Positions 12,290-22,405 of a stretch of 64,000 nucleotides of DNA are shown piece by piece. Source of the DNA: Cycas panzhihuaensis (taxonomy: Eukaryota > Cycadophyta); NCBI GenBank assembly GCA_023213395.1, contig CM041465.1, positions 188,859,741 to 188,923,740 of the forward strand, written 5' to 3'. The position numbers and the translations under genes are program-made. Numbering within the stretch: the stretch's first letter is position 1; every line of letters starts with the position of its first letter. The notes under the pieces were generated by a model, which did no database searches, was not told the origin of the DNA, and saw only the letters and a program-made list of their open reading frames with translations.

Positions 12290-12449
12290 CCATTTAAAAA
12301 AAGCATAATCTCTAATGAGACTATGCCATGTAAATAAATATAAGTATTATTGTTGCATAGTCTTTGCAAGTTCTCATGTAGCTATATTTACTTGTAAGTA
12401 CCTTTATTAGAGCTTTATCTGCTCTATGATTTAATTTTGTAATATCTTT
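12290..12449 (-). pseudogene. Possible C-terminal tail of the outer gypsy fragment
   Basis: Read on the minus strand and joined across the chromovirus insertion, this continues the gypsy integrase fragment at 28,050-29,560. Weak chromodomain-like traces end near a purine-rich AAATGGGAG at about 12,288-12,296. Decay is heavy and the call is tentative. 12,445-12,449 is the left copy of the TCTTT duplication. Confidence 0.35.
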
Positions 12450-12835
12450 TGTTACGATCCCAACCTACAAATTTCACTCTAAATAGGCGATAAAAGAGTA
12501 TAAATAGATCTTTTATTATTGCAACAACCCATGTTATATTCATAATATGAAAGGGTACAAGAAAGCTTAAAGGACACCAAAAAAGAAGATGTACACGAGT
12601 GCACTCTTATAAGAGGAGATTGTTATATAAAGGATTTCTTTATAAATGTATGACCTTAAATAGACAAAAGTGGTCGTTATTCCCTATCATTCTATTAGAG
12701 GACCATGTGGCATTTAATCCTATTGGTGGAGGTATAGGGCTTGCATATACTTATTAATAGATGATATTAACTTTTATTACCTTAATCATATAGTTAGATG
12801 CTTATGTATTATTCACATTGGAGGGTTATGTAACA
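12450..12835 (-). repeat. 3' LTR of the chromovirus
   Basis: 386 bp, with TGTTAC/GTAACA inverted ends. On its right lies the run of C at about 12,838-12,846, which on the coding strand is a G-rich polypurine tract just before the LTR. It pairs with 27,659-28,044. Confidence 0.92.
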
Positions 12836-12846
12836 GGTCCCCCCCC

Positions 12847-13405
12847 TCTAAGACATGAGTCCTTGACATACTTAAGATATGGATATTGCTTGATGAAGTC
12901 TCTTGATTCCCATGTGGTTTCTTCAAGTTCATAATTCACCCACTACACTAGATACTCAAAAATGGCTTTATTCTAGATACGACATTGGTCAGTGGTTAGA
13001 ATGCATATGGAAAATTTTGTGAGGATCTCTTCTTCTTGGAGGTTAGGAAGAGTCGTATTTGGGGGAAGGTTGAGGGTATAAGCGATATCACCAATTCATT
13101 ATATGATTTTATATGGGCCATAATACTGAGTTCTTAGCTTATGGGATTTGTTATAATAGAGGGATTATTGATTATAAAGTTGGAGGTGAAGGAAAACCAA
13201 GTCACCCTCTTCCAATGATCAATCTGTATGGTGGCTGTCTATTAGTTACTTCATTCAATTTTGTGCAAAGGCCAAGTTTTACTTAAAGGTGTGGAGGATG
13301 TGATCCATCTCTTATAGTGTTTGTTGTACCTTGACAGTGCAAAGATGGTTAGCTAAGGTACAATAGGATGGTAGGAAATAACCATATAGGGCCATGCATA
13401 GAGTA
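12847..13405 (-). pseudogene. Chromovirus integrase C-terminus and chromodomain
   Basis: This is the end of pol, cut off from the rest by the copia insertion. Chromodomain residues are readable at about 12,870-12,990 on the minus strand: AIFEYLV, then W, then ETTWESRDFIKQYPYL, followed by the purine tract. Chromodomains on gypsy integrases help direct integration to marked chromatin. The frame contains stops, at least two of them at expected Trp or Gln positions. Confidence 0.75.
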
Positions 13406-13410
13406 ATACT

Positions 13411-14073
13411 TGTTAGATAATGTGATAACAATGTTTTGGAGGTAAAACTTTTGACAGGTTAGCGATGCAGTTTGCCCCTAAACTTCATGAGGGGACCCAA
13501 GGCGAAGCCCCCTTGGTCAAGAAAATGCGGGGGAGCCAGAACCCCCTCTCCCTTCCCCCTTACAAAGAGGGGGTTTAAGGGTGGTATCCCCTAACCCAAA
13601 AAGCCAGCACTATAAAACATACTAAATTGTAAAGAGAATCTGGGTCGTTTATTCAAACTATCATAGATTTGATGGTCAGAATTTGTGCCTTATATGACTC
13701 TCTCATATAACCCGATTTAGGGTGTTTTTTCATTATGTTGATGGTATTTGATGCATTGAATATATTGTATTGAGGAGAAGCGACTATTTGTTATTGTTGT
13801 AAGCATTCTACTACAAATTATATATATTTCTCCATTCTTGAATAACAAAGATCGATACCTTTCCGGTATGGATGTTTCCATAGCACACTACTAGGGTTTT
13901 AACACTTTATATTTGGTGTATATATGATGATTTAGATTTTTAATTTATTTATTATATTATCTTTGGTTTAAGAACTTATATGTTATATTTTAGTTTTAAT
14001 TCTTATAACTAGTTGCAAAATAGTTTAGATCTTGGTGGCGATTTCTAGTTATTAGGACCTAGTTTTCTTAACA
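13411..14073 (+). repeat. 5' LTR of the Tork-like copia
   Basis: 663 bp, TGTTAGATAATG to TTCTTAACA. It contains a C/G-rich block (about 13,500-13,610) with GGGG and CCCC runs. It pairs with 21,735-22,400. Confidence 0.92.
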
Positions 14074-14075
14074 AG

Positions 14076-14090
14076 TGGTATAAGAGCCAC
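14076..14090 (+). other. Primer-binding site of the Tork-like copia
   Basis: TGGTATAAGAGCCAC lies two bases after the LTR and matches the initiator-Met tRNA site TGGTATCAGAGC with one change. Confidence 0.85.
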
Positions 14091-14145
14091 TTTTATTTTT
14101 GCAGTGAGTTTGTGAAAGTTTTAGTATCGACTTTTTCTACACCAA

Positions 14146-15010
14146 ATGGTGAAACTAGCGAATGCAAAGTTCAAGGTGGAAAAATTCAATGGCAAGAATA
14201 ACTTCGAGTTGTGGAAGTTGAAAGTGTATGATGTTATAGTATAACAAGGTTTGTATAGAGCTCTTGTAGGCAAATTAAAGAAACTTGCAGGGATGGATGA
14301 TGACGAATGGGATGATCTGGACAGAAGGGTTCTTAGCACAATACGATTATGCTTGGTGGATAAAGTTCTATTTAACATCGTAAGGGAGAAGATAACAATA
14401 GGATTATGGACCCGATTAGAAGGCTTGTATATGACCAAATCGGTGATGAATCAAATCTACTTGAAGAAGCAGTTGTACTCAGTGTAGATGAAGGTATAAA
14501 AATTTCTAATCATTTAAATATTTTTAATACTTTTATTTGTCAGTTAGCTAGTATCGATGTCATGATTGAGAATGAGAACAAGCCTGTTACCTTGTTATAT
14601 TCATTACTAAAATCTTGGAATAATATTGTCACCTCAATTAGTTTTAGCACTATAGATGAATTAGACTATGATTCTATTATGAGTACTTTGCTGATAGAAG
14701 AGATGAGAAGAAAGTCTAGTTTTGAAACCTCCACACCAAAAGCTATGACAACAAGGGGTAGAATAATTGAGAGAGGACAAAGCTCTAGGGATACATTAAG
14801 GTCAAAGTCAAAAGGCAAAAAGAGTAAGCTTAGATGTTGGAACTGTAATAAGACAGGTCACCTCAAGAATGATTGGTACAAAAGGAAGGAGTTTCAAGAA
14901 AAGAAAGATCCTACTAGGGAGGCTAATCAAGTGGAGTCAAATCAAGGTATAGATAATGATGATATCTTGGTTACTTATAATGTTTCCCATTATCATCATA
15001 ATTGGTTATT
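14146..15010 (+). pseudogene. Copia Gag of the Tork-like element
   Basis: This is the capsid protein region. It starts at ATG 14,146 (MVKLANAKFKVEKFNGKNNF, then W). An early in-frame TAA follows, and a frame change near 14,480 leads to the second half. The zinc knuckle at about 14,835-14,877 reads CWNCNKTGHLKNDW, so the last Cys of the CCHC is lost (C to W). The frame runs up to WLLD at 15,010, where the nested element has cut the protease aspartate motif. Confidence 0.85.
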
Positions 15011-15015
15011 AGATT

Positions 15016-15236
15016 TATTGAAAATAGACCTGCAATAAGATATTAGCAAATAGAACCAAACAGAATAAAAGCACCTCCCAAGGATCGAATGGTACCCTTA
15101 AGGTACCACAAATTGTGTTACTAAAACATCCTTACAGTATGATACATAATATTATGTATTTATAATACAAGTCATAATGGAAGAGTAGGACCCACTTGCA
15201 TGTGAGACAAATCAAATGTACATTACTATTCTAACA
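15016..15236 (-). repeat. 3' LTR of gag-only element G
   Basis: 221 bp. It ends CTATTCTAACA on the plus strand. The run of C just to its right (15,237-15,243) is the polypurine tract of the minus-strand element. Confidence 0.9.
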
Positions 15237-15249
15237 CCCCCCCTTAATG

Positions 15250-16315
15250 TACATTTGGGTCATTTGTATTTGCAACACTTTATCCTTGGAAATGTCTTGA
15301 AAATAATGTCTTCAACTTGATCCTTGTCTTCAATTTTGTAGAGATGCCTTTGTAAGATGATATCCTTAGCTTGATTTCCATCTTCAATTATGTAGTGACG
15401 ACATTGATGTAGCTGCTCTAGCAAGTGTAAATCCTGATTCTTTATTGCAGCTGGTCTAGTCTGATTGTGATGTGGATCCTGTAAATAATCATCTTTAATC
15501 ATAACTTATCTGTCATCATTATCCTGTATAAACTTTTGAATACTATATACAACGATGATTTCTTCAACCTTTGGAGTGGAATCTTGATCATCTTGCATAC
15601 TCTTTGAACTTGAATCAATGCTCAAAGTAGGAATATCATCAATATAAGATTCATCCTTTATAGGACCAATGGATTCATATTCAATTTCTCTTGAAATCAT
15701 GGTGATATCTATATAAACCTTTATCAGCTCATCACTTTCAATGTTTTCATCAGTAGTTATAGTTTTATCAATGCATTCAACCATCATTTCTTTATATTCA
15801 GTAGAAATTTTATTAGTACTCATACCTTCTTCATCTTGACATGTTGTTTTATCAGTGTTGATGATATTTTCTTCATTCGTTGTACCTGTACCATAACTAA
15901 CCTTAATTATTTTTTCAATCATTTATTGTGTCTCTTCAGGAGTTTGTTCAAATACTTCCCTTAGAAAATCTCAAACTTCTTTATCATTACTTACATGTAG
16001 AATTATAGGAATGGCAAAATAGAATTTGGAAGGAAGATCAACCTCATTGAATGCATCACGAATCATAATGAATGCTTTTCTATCTTTCTTCTCAAGCATT
16101 TCTTTTTCTTCTTCATCCTTAGAGATATCATATTCATTAGTAACAATCTTCTACAAACCTCTAGCTATGAATAAACATCTCATTTTAATTTTCTAAAAGA
16201 AGTAGTCTTCACCATTACACTTAGGTATCAGAAAAAATGAATCCTTTCAGTAATATTCATTTGTTTCAGGAATATACATAACCACATCATTATCCTCCAT
16301 GATTGTAAATGTCAT
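15250..16315 (-). pseudogene. Gag-like protein of element G with acidic tail
   Basis: The frame starts at ATG 16,315 (or 16,300). The N-terminal half is a copia Gag domain: NGEDYFF-stop-KIKMRCLFIARGL-stop-KIV, where both stops (TAG) sit at conserved Trp positions. DEEEKEMLEKKDRKAF and FYFAIP follow. About 140 acidic residues rich in Asp, Glu, Thr and Ile come next (15,506-15,922), then a tail with 18-residue repeats starting IEDGNQAKDII and IEDKDQVEDII (about 15,280-15,440). No zinc knuckle and no protease DSG motif are seen. It would form particles but not copy itself. Apart from about five stops the frame holds together, so it was probably selected as one protein of roughly 350 aa. Confidence 0.8.
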
Positions 16316-18474
16316 TTTCAATCAACAAACTCATTTATCATAGGTAACTTGCCTATTGATCACTCTCAACAAAATTTCCCATGTCTCATATCTTTCATAT
16401 CATTGACTTTATCATCACATCATTGCCTTATATATCTCCCATATTGTCAAACTGGTATATATAACAAGTATTTAAAACTCTTATTAAGTCAATGCCTGAG
16501 CCATATACATCTCACGGGAATCATGCTAAAAAAACATAACTCATGCCACTATACTTGTACTTCAGGTAACTTCAACAAAAACTCATCCTTCTTTGATAAA
16601 GCAACTCTAATTCCGTCCTTAATATGCCTCAACAAATGTCCAATCTTGTCATGTAACCTCATATGTTATAATTGCCTTATATCACCAGGTCATCACCTTA
16701 CCAATTCTCTCATGCAAACACATACAAGAGAAATGATAGACATCTCTTCACTAACCTCACTCTCTCATGTACAACACATGCAAAACAAGACCTTACTACA
16801 AAAAATTACTCACTCATATCACCATAAAGCCATAACTGTAAGGACTCGACCATCAACTCAATGCCAAAAATTACTTCCTTGTAATAATAACTTGCTTGCT
16901 TATCAATCATTACCTTCATTGTAATGCCCTCTTATTACCCTTCTCTTGTCCTTGTCATGCAATCAATTTTGCCTTGAAAAATAATGATCAACATCAATGC
17001 AACATTGATAAATAATATATCAATGAATGATTGACATATACGCGACTTCATTGATGTCAAAGGTGGGTGACACAACTGTAAGTAACCGGAATATATTCAC
17101 GACTGCAACATCATCTCTAATAGTAGAACTGCCTAGTGATAAAGCCAAACAATGTAAGGAATCTGAGAATCCTATTACACCTCCAACTGGAGAAACAATG
17201 CAACTCTGAAGTCTTTCTAACAAACCACACAACTTAACATTGGATGCATGCAAAGCATTATACTATGTGGCTCTCCAGTCCACTGCACATAGATTTATTT
17301 GTGCTTCCTCTCTTACTTCTTCTGAAAGAATGCGTAGTTATGCAAATTAACATATTCCTCTGCTTCACATGTGAGTGACCCTTAGAACGTGTTTCTTCCC
17401 TATGACAAGACAGGCAACCCCATGCTCCATTACGCCCTCAACCTCTTATTAAAATCTAGACGAAGCTATAGGAAAAACCTACACTGGTTACCAGCGTTAC
17501 TATAAAAAAGTAGGTTATTCTCAAAGATGTGGGTGCGGCCCCGAGACAGCTTGTACTTAAGGATGTAGGTGTTGTCCCAAAATAAGCAGATGAGGAGATA
17601 CCAATCCTGAAGAACCTGAATGGCTCCACAAAAATAGCTGCTGCAAATCCTAATATTACTAATGTAGTTGTAGCTCCTTCTAAAGTGAGCAAAGGTGGGG
17701 CTCCATATAAGACCAAAGATGATTGGCATAAGAAGTCCAACAGCATAAAGGGTTTAAAGAGGCAAATTGCTTCCTGTGGGGCTGAAATACTTGATGATAA
17801 AACGGGTGCCTCTACTACAAGAAGAAATAGGAAGTCTAATAAAGCAAGCTGCAAGGCTACACGTGCTGAAGCTACCATGGCAAGCAAATTATCCAATTTA
17901 CTGCAAGTCTCATCAATTGAAAACACTTGTCCAAAAAACACCCCCTAAACATATGACGTCAAGGAAACAACTCCAGGCAAAGATCATCCAATTTTCACAG
18001 CAAATCCCTTTATGTCTTTTCATCCCTTTACGACACCCAGTTATGACGTGGATAACTATTGAAGCTCAGCCATGCAGTAATAAAATGACGAGCTCAACCA
18101 TAAGATAAGACACACACAGTAATGAAGAGTTGCTTGGAGCTGCTTAGTTCAGTAGGGAAGCAAGATATGGCATGCAAAGGGGTGATGAAGTGGTGTATTT
18201 GTTCACAGACTTAAATATTAATTGTATTAATGATTTACGATCTCTGTAACTCTCTAGGAGGATGTGACATTGGCAATCATCACTACAACTACTTCTCTAA
18301 GGAACCAAGGGCTGCAAATATTCACTCCACAGGTGGCTATGCTCTTCTATGCTACTACAAATCCAGCAATACCATAGATAACGAACGAATATCAACAATT
18401 CTACTGAACCACCACCTTATATATCAATATAATTAGGGTTTCGCCAACCAAACTTGACATACCTCTCTTAACCT
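16316..18474 (-). other. Long untranslated leader of element G
   Basis: About 2.1 kb lies between the primer site and gag. Chance-sized open frames occur on both strands at 16,349-16,924 (plus) and 17,020-17,253. The block at about 17,455-17,948 is more even in base composition and is open on both strands; see the separate entry. Confidence 0.6.
17520..17948 (+). other. Unrecognised open frame antisense to element G
   Basis: On the plus strand one frame reads LKDVGAAPRQLVLKDVGVVPK, one TAA at about 17,582, and then continues open to 17,948 with a Lys/Asp/Thr/Ala-rich sequence (APSKVSKGGAPYKTKDDWHK, DDKTGASTTRRNRK). LKDVG-AP/VP appears twice in tandem. The minus strand is also open (161 codons from 17,941), but it is very hydrophobic with no known motif, as antisense of a Lys/Asp-rich frame would be. 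The block could be a captured host gene fragment or a chance frame. Family not recognised. Confidence 0.3.
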
Positions 18475-18490
18475 GGGTGCTCTAATACCA
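18475..18490 (-). other. Primer-binding site of element G
   Basis: On the minus strand TGGTATTAGAGCACCC directly abuts the 5' LTR. It matches the Met-tRNA primer site with one C-to-T change. Confidence 0.88.
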
Positions 18491-18721
18491 TGTTTAAAAA
18501 TAGACCTACAATAAGATATTGGCAAATAGAACCAAATAGAATAAAATCACCTCTTAAGGATCGAATGGTACCCTTAAGGTACCTTAAATTGTATTATCAA
18601 AACATCCTTACAATAGATACAATATGATACATAATATTGTGTATTTATAATACAAGTTATGATGGCAAAGTAGGACCCACTTGCATATGGGATAAATCAA
18701 ATGTACATTAATATTCTAACA
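18491..18721 (-). repeat. 5' LTR of gag-only element G
   Basis: 231 bp, TGTTTAAAAATAGACC to ATTCTAACA on the plus strand. It carries an 11-12 bp segment (near 18,612) missing from the other LTR. Confidence 0.9.
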
Positions 18722-20099
18722 AGATTCAGGTGTTTTATACCATATGTGTCTACACATGAGTTGGTTTTCATCATACCAACCTCTTGATGGTGATGATATG
18801 CTTATGGAAAATGAAGTTTCCTATAAGATAATGGGCATTGGTAGCATCCGAATTAAAATGTTTGATGGTGTAATAAGAACATTAACTAAAGTTAGACATG
18901 TACCTAATCTAAAAAAAAATCTAATTTCCTTGGGTGAACTAGTTTCTAGTGGTTATAAGCACACAGTTCATGAAGGAGTCTTAAAGGTGTCAAAGGGTAT
19001 CTTAGTTGTTATGAAAGCCTTGAAGAAAGGAAACCTTTACATTTTGGTAGGAAGTACAGATGTCATTCATGTAGTTATAGTATCAAAGACTATAGAAAAT
19101 CTAGCTCAGTTATGGCATCAAAGACTTAGGCACATAAGTGAGAGAGGACTTAATATACTGATAAACCACAAGTTGCTTCCTAACTTGTAGCTTTCAAATT
19201 TGAATTTTTGTAAACATTGTATTTTTGGAAAGTAGTGTAAAGTCAAGTTTAAAGTAGGGAGTCACACTAGTAAAGGTGTTCTAGATTATGTACATTCAGA
19301 TGTATGGGGACTAGCCCTTATAATATCTTATGGAGGATCATTGTAATTTGTCACATGCATAAATGATTACTCCAAAAAGGTATGGGTCTATTTTTTGAAA
19401 AGGAAATCTAAAGTTTTCTATGTGTCTAAGTAGTTCAAGGCTCTAGTTGAGAAGAGCACTAACAAGTCAATCAAATATTTAAGAACTGATAATGGAGGTG
19501 AGTTTAACTCTTTGGAGTTTGAGAACTATTATAATAAAGTTAGGATTGAAAGGCATAAAACTACTATCTATACTCCACAATATAATAGCATAACTGAACA
19601 CATGAATAGGACACTCTTGGAAAGAGTGAGAAGCAAGCTAAGTAATGCAAGAGTAGAGCATGGCTTATGCAAAGAAGCTATTCAAATAACTTATTATTTG
19701 GTAAACGGGTCACCATTACTTATAATAGACTGCGAGATTCCTAAAGAGGTATAGATTGGAAATCTATTTTACTATTTAAATTTGAAATTTTTTGGTTGTG
19801 ATACTTATGTCTTGACTAATAAAAGCCAACATTCAAAGTTAGACCCAAAATCTAAGAGATATATCTTTGTTGGTTATGGTGATAGAGATGATGTGAAGGG
19901 ATATAGGTTGCAGGATCCTACTACCTATAAAATCACTATTAACAAAAATGTTGTATTTGATGAATCTCCTTTTCTAAAATCAGACAATGTAGAAGTTAAA
20001 GTGAAATATGAGTAAAACGCTGAACATCAACAGGTTAATTTTGAGACCAGTCATCTTTGGAAATAGAAATGTAGGAAGAGATTTTTGAAGATGAATCTG
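18722..20099 (+). pseudogene. Protease and integrase of the Tork-like copia
   Basis: The polyprotein resumes after the nested insertion. The protease region retains HMCLHMSWFSSYQP and VRHVPNLKKNLISLGEL. The GAG-pre-integrase domain has LWHQRLRHISERGL (about 19,110). The integrase core shows DYVHSDVWG, RTDNGGEFNSLEF and TPQYNSITEHMNRTLLE, so the two Asp and the Glu of the DDE triad can still be seen. Stops interrupt it near 19,188, 19,344, 19,430 and 19,752. The C-terminal part keeps KFFGCDTYVL, HSKLDPKSKRYIFVGY and YRLQDP, which are typical of copia integrase ends. Confidence 0.87.
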
Positions 20100-21677
20100 C
20101 AATAAATTTACAGGAGTATGTAAACACTCCTAAAACAACTATTAGAAGATCTATACGAGTTAATTATACACCTGAAGAGTATAACCTTTCTATTTTTATT
20201 ACTTTGGTTTCTAATGATGGTGACCTATATGCTATCAGGAAGCAGTAGATGATATTAATAGTGAGAAGTGGAAGAGAGTTATATAAGAAGAGATAGATGC
20301 TTTGAAGAAAAACAATTCATGGGACTTGGTAGAACTTTCACCTGGTAAGAAAATTATTAGTTGCAGGTGGGTTTTTAAGAAGAAAATAGATGTTGATAAA
20401 TACATAGCAAGATTGATGGCTAAAGGCTTTATGCAAAAAGAAGGTAATAATTTTCATAAGATCTTTTTACTAGTTGTTAAACTTATTTGAATTTAGGTAC
20501 TGTTAGTATCAGTAGCTTCTCTTGATCTAAAGTTGGAGCAATTAACTGTAAAAATAACTTTTCTACATAGAGATTTAAATAAGGAGATCTATATAGATCA
20601 ATTAGAAGGGTTTGTATAGGATGGCAGGAAAAGACTTATTTATAGGTTTAGAAAATCATTGTATGGCCTGAAGCAATCACCCAGGCAATGGTACGAGAAG
20701 TTTGATGCCTTCATGGAGAGCCAAAATTTTAAAAGAAGTGAATATGATCATTATGTTTACTTTAAATTCTTGGACAATGGCTTATTCATTATCTTGGTAT
20801 TATATATTGATGACAAGTAAAATTATGGAAGAAATTAATAAGTTAAAGGCTAAATTAACAGGGACTTTTAATATGAAGGATCTAGGAGCTATGGTTATCA
20901 CAGTAAAAATATATAGAGAAGGTCCTAACTAGATTTGGTATGGCAAATGTGAAACCAATGAGCATCCTGTTAGCTTCCCATTTTAAGCTTTCTTCGAGTA
21001 TGAGACATAGTAGTGAAGAAGAAAAGAATTATATATCTCGTATACCTTATGCAAGTGTAGTAGGAAGTTTAATGTATACCATAGTATGTACAAGACTTGA
21101 CATTTCACATAAAGTTAGTATAGTTAATAGGTTTATGGTAAATCTAGGAAATGGACATTAGGTAATAGTGAAATAGGTGCTTCAATATTTGAGGGCCACA
21201 AGTGACTATTGCATCATCTTTGGTGGTATAGGTAATTAGGTATGTGGATATGTTGATTCTAACTTTGTAGGATATTTAGATAAGAGAAGGTTTACTTTGG
21301 GTTATGTGTTTACTTATGCAAATAGACCGATTAGTTAGATATCAAAATTATAGAGTATAATTATATTATACATTACTGCAACATATACTTGTAAGGAAGT
21401 AATCTGGTTGGAGGGTCTATTGGTTGAGCTTGGAAGGAAACAGAAAAAAGTAAAGGTATTTTGTAATATTCAAAGTGTCATTTACTTAGCAAAGAATCTA
21501 ACTTATCATAGTAGGACAAATTATATTTCTTTTGAGTACCATTTTATTAGACAGGTTGTGGAAGCAAGTGGAGTGGCACTTCAGAAGGTTAATATAAAAT
21601 AAAATTGTACTGACATGTTCACAAAACTAGTACTATTGGAGAAGTTCAAATGGTGTTTGATTTCTCTTAGCTTGTAG
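20100..21677 (+). pseudogene. Reverse transcriptase and RNase H of the Tork-like copia
   Basis: RT motifs are NNSWDLVELSPGKKIISCRW (about 20,311), ARLMAKGFMQKEG, KSLYGLKQSPRQWYEKFD (about 20,652) and LVLYIDD at about 20,800, after which the frame breaks. The connection keeps FNMKDLGAM. RNase H keeps YASVVGSLMY, TRLDISHKV, YTCKEVIWLEGLL and YISFEYHFIRQ, then DMFTKL. The coding end is a TAG at 21,675-21,677, about 55 bp before the polypurine tract and 3' LTR. Several in-frame TAG and TAA codons make it non-functional. Confidence 0.87.
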
Positions 21678-21734
21678 AAAAGATGATGAATGGTCTAGGA
21701 ATGGTATCAGATAAATTGTTATCAAGGTAGAGAT

Positions 21735-22400
21735 TATTAGATAATGCGATAACATTATTTTGGAGGTAAAACTTTTAACAAGTTAACAACGCGGTTTCCC
21801 CCCCAAACTTCTATAGGGGGATCCAAGAGGGGCGAGAGCCCTACTTGGCTAGGGAATGTGGTAGGTGTTGTAACCCCCCCCCCCCCAACTACCCTACAAA
21901 GAGGAGGTTTGTGGGCTGTAGCCCCTAACCCAAAAAGTTAGCAATGTAAAACATACTAAATTGTAAAGAGAATAAGGGTTGTTCATTCAAAATATCTCAG
22001 ATTTGATGGTCAAGATTTGTGCCTTATATGACTCTCTCATATAGCCCAATTTAGGATGTTTTTTTATTATATTAATGGTATTTGATGTATTGAATATATT
22101 GTATTGAGGACAGATAGCTAGTTATTGTTGTTATGAGTATTATGCTTTAGATTATGTATATTTCTCTATTCTTGGATAATAAAGGTCGATACCTTTCCTG
22201 TGTGAATGTTTCTTTATCACACTGCTAGGTTTTTACCATGTTATATTTGGTATATATGTGTTTCTTTAGCTTTCTGATTTATTTATTGTATTATCTCTAG
22301 TTTAAAAACTTGCATGTTATATTTCAGGTTCAATTCCTGTAACTAGTTGTAAAATAGTTTAGATCTTGGTGGCGGATATTAGGACCTAGTTTTCTCAACA
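21735..22400 (+). repeat. 3' LTR of the Tork-like copia
   Basis: 666 bp. It starts TATTAGATAATG, with the canonical TG changed to TA, and ends TTTTCTCAACA. The target duplication ATACT follows. Confidence 0.92.
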
Positions 22401-22405
22401 ATACT

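Larger units (their letters stand above)
15016..18721 (-). mobile_element. Gag-only non-autonomous LTR element (TR-GAG type), copy G
   Basis: Short LTRs at 15,016-15,236 (3') and 18,491-18,721 (5') are flanked by AGATT at 15,011-15,015 and 18,722-18,726. The primer site TGGTATTAGAGCACCC abuts the 5' LTR on its inner side, and a run of seven G (coding strand) precedes the 3' LTR. The element is 3.7 kb. It has one gag-like frame and no protease, integrase, RT or RNase H. The left LTR starts TA, not TG, by one transition. The LTRs differ at about 22 of 220 sites plus an 11-12 bp indel. Gag-only LTR elements (TR-GAG) are a known plant class that needs polymerase from a partner. Confidence 0.9.
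13411..22400 (+). mobile_element. Ty1-copia element, Tork/Tnt1-like, inserted in the chromovirus
   Basis: LTRs at 13,411-14,073 and 21,735-22,400 are flanked by the same 5 bp, ATACT (13,406-13,410 and 22,401-22,405). A Met-type primer site follows the left LTR, and a purine tract (AAGGTAGAGA) precedes the right one. Gag, protease, integrase, RT and RNase H appear in copia order on the plus strand, all with stops. A gag-only LTR element (15,016-18,721) is inserted at the protease active-site codons. Blocks of the two LTRs that were aligned by eye differ at roughly 8-15%. A conserved CCHC knuckle, protease and LTR layout recall Tnt1/Tork; the lineage is inferred. Confidence 0.92.

Noticed and set aside
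16349-16924. 191-codon plus-strand frame in the leader of G
   Set aside because: It is antisense to the element, with no domain. The composition is AT-rich and no relative was recognised.
17020-17253. Small genes on either strand
   Set aside because: Both strands are open over the same bases with no motif; chance frames in an LTR-element leader.
17500-17580. Metallothionein-like Cys-rich reading (CGCGPETACT, CRCC)
   Set aside because: Only a short stretch in one frame, ended by stops; it lacks the two-domain Cys pattern of plant metallothioneins.
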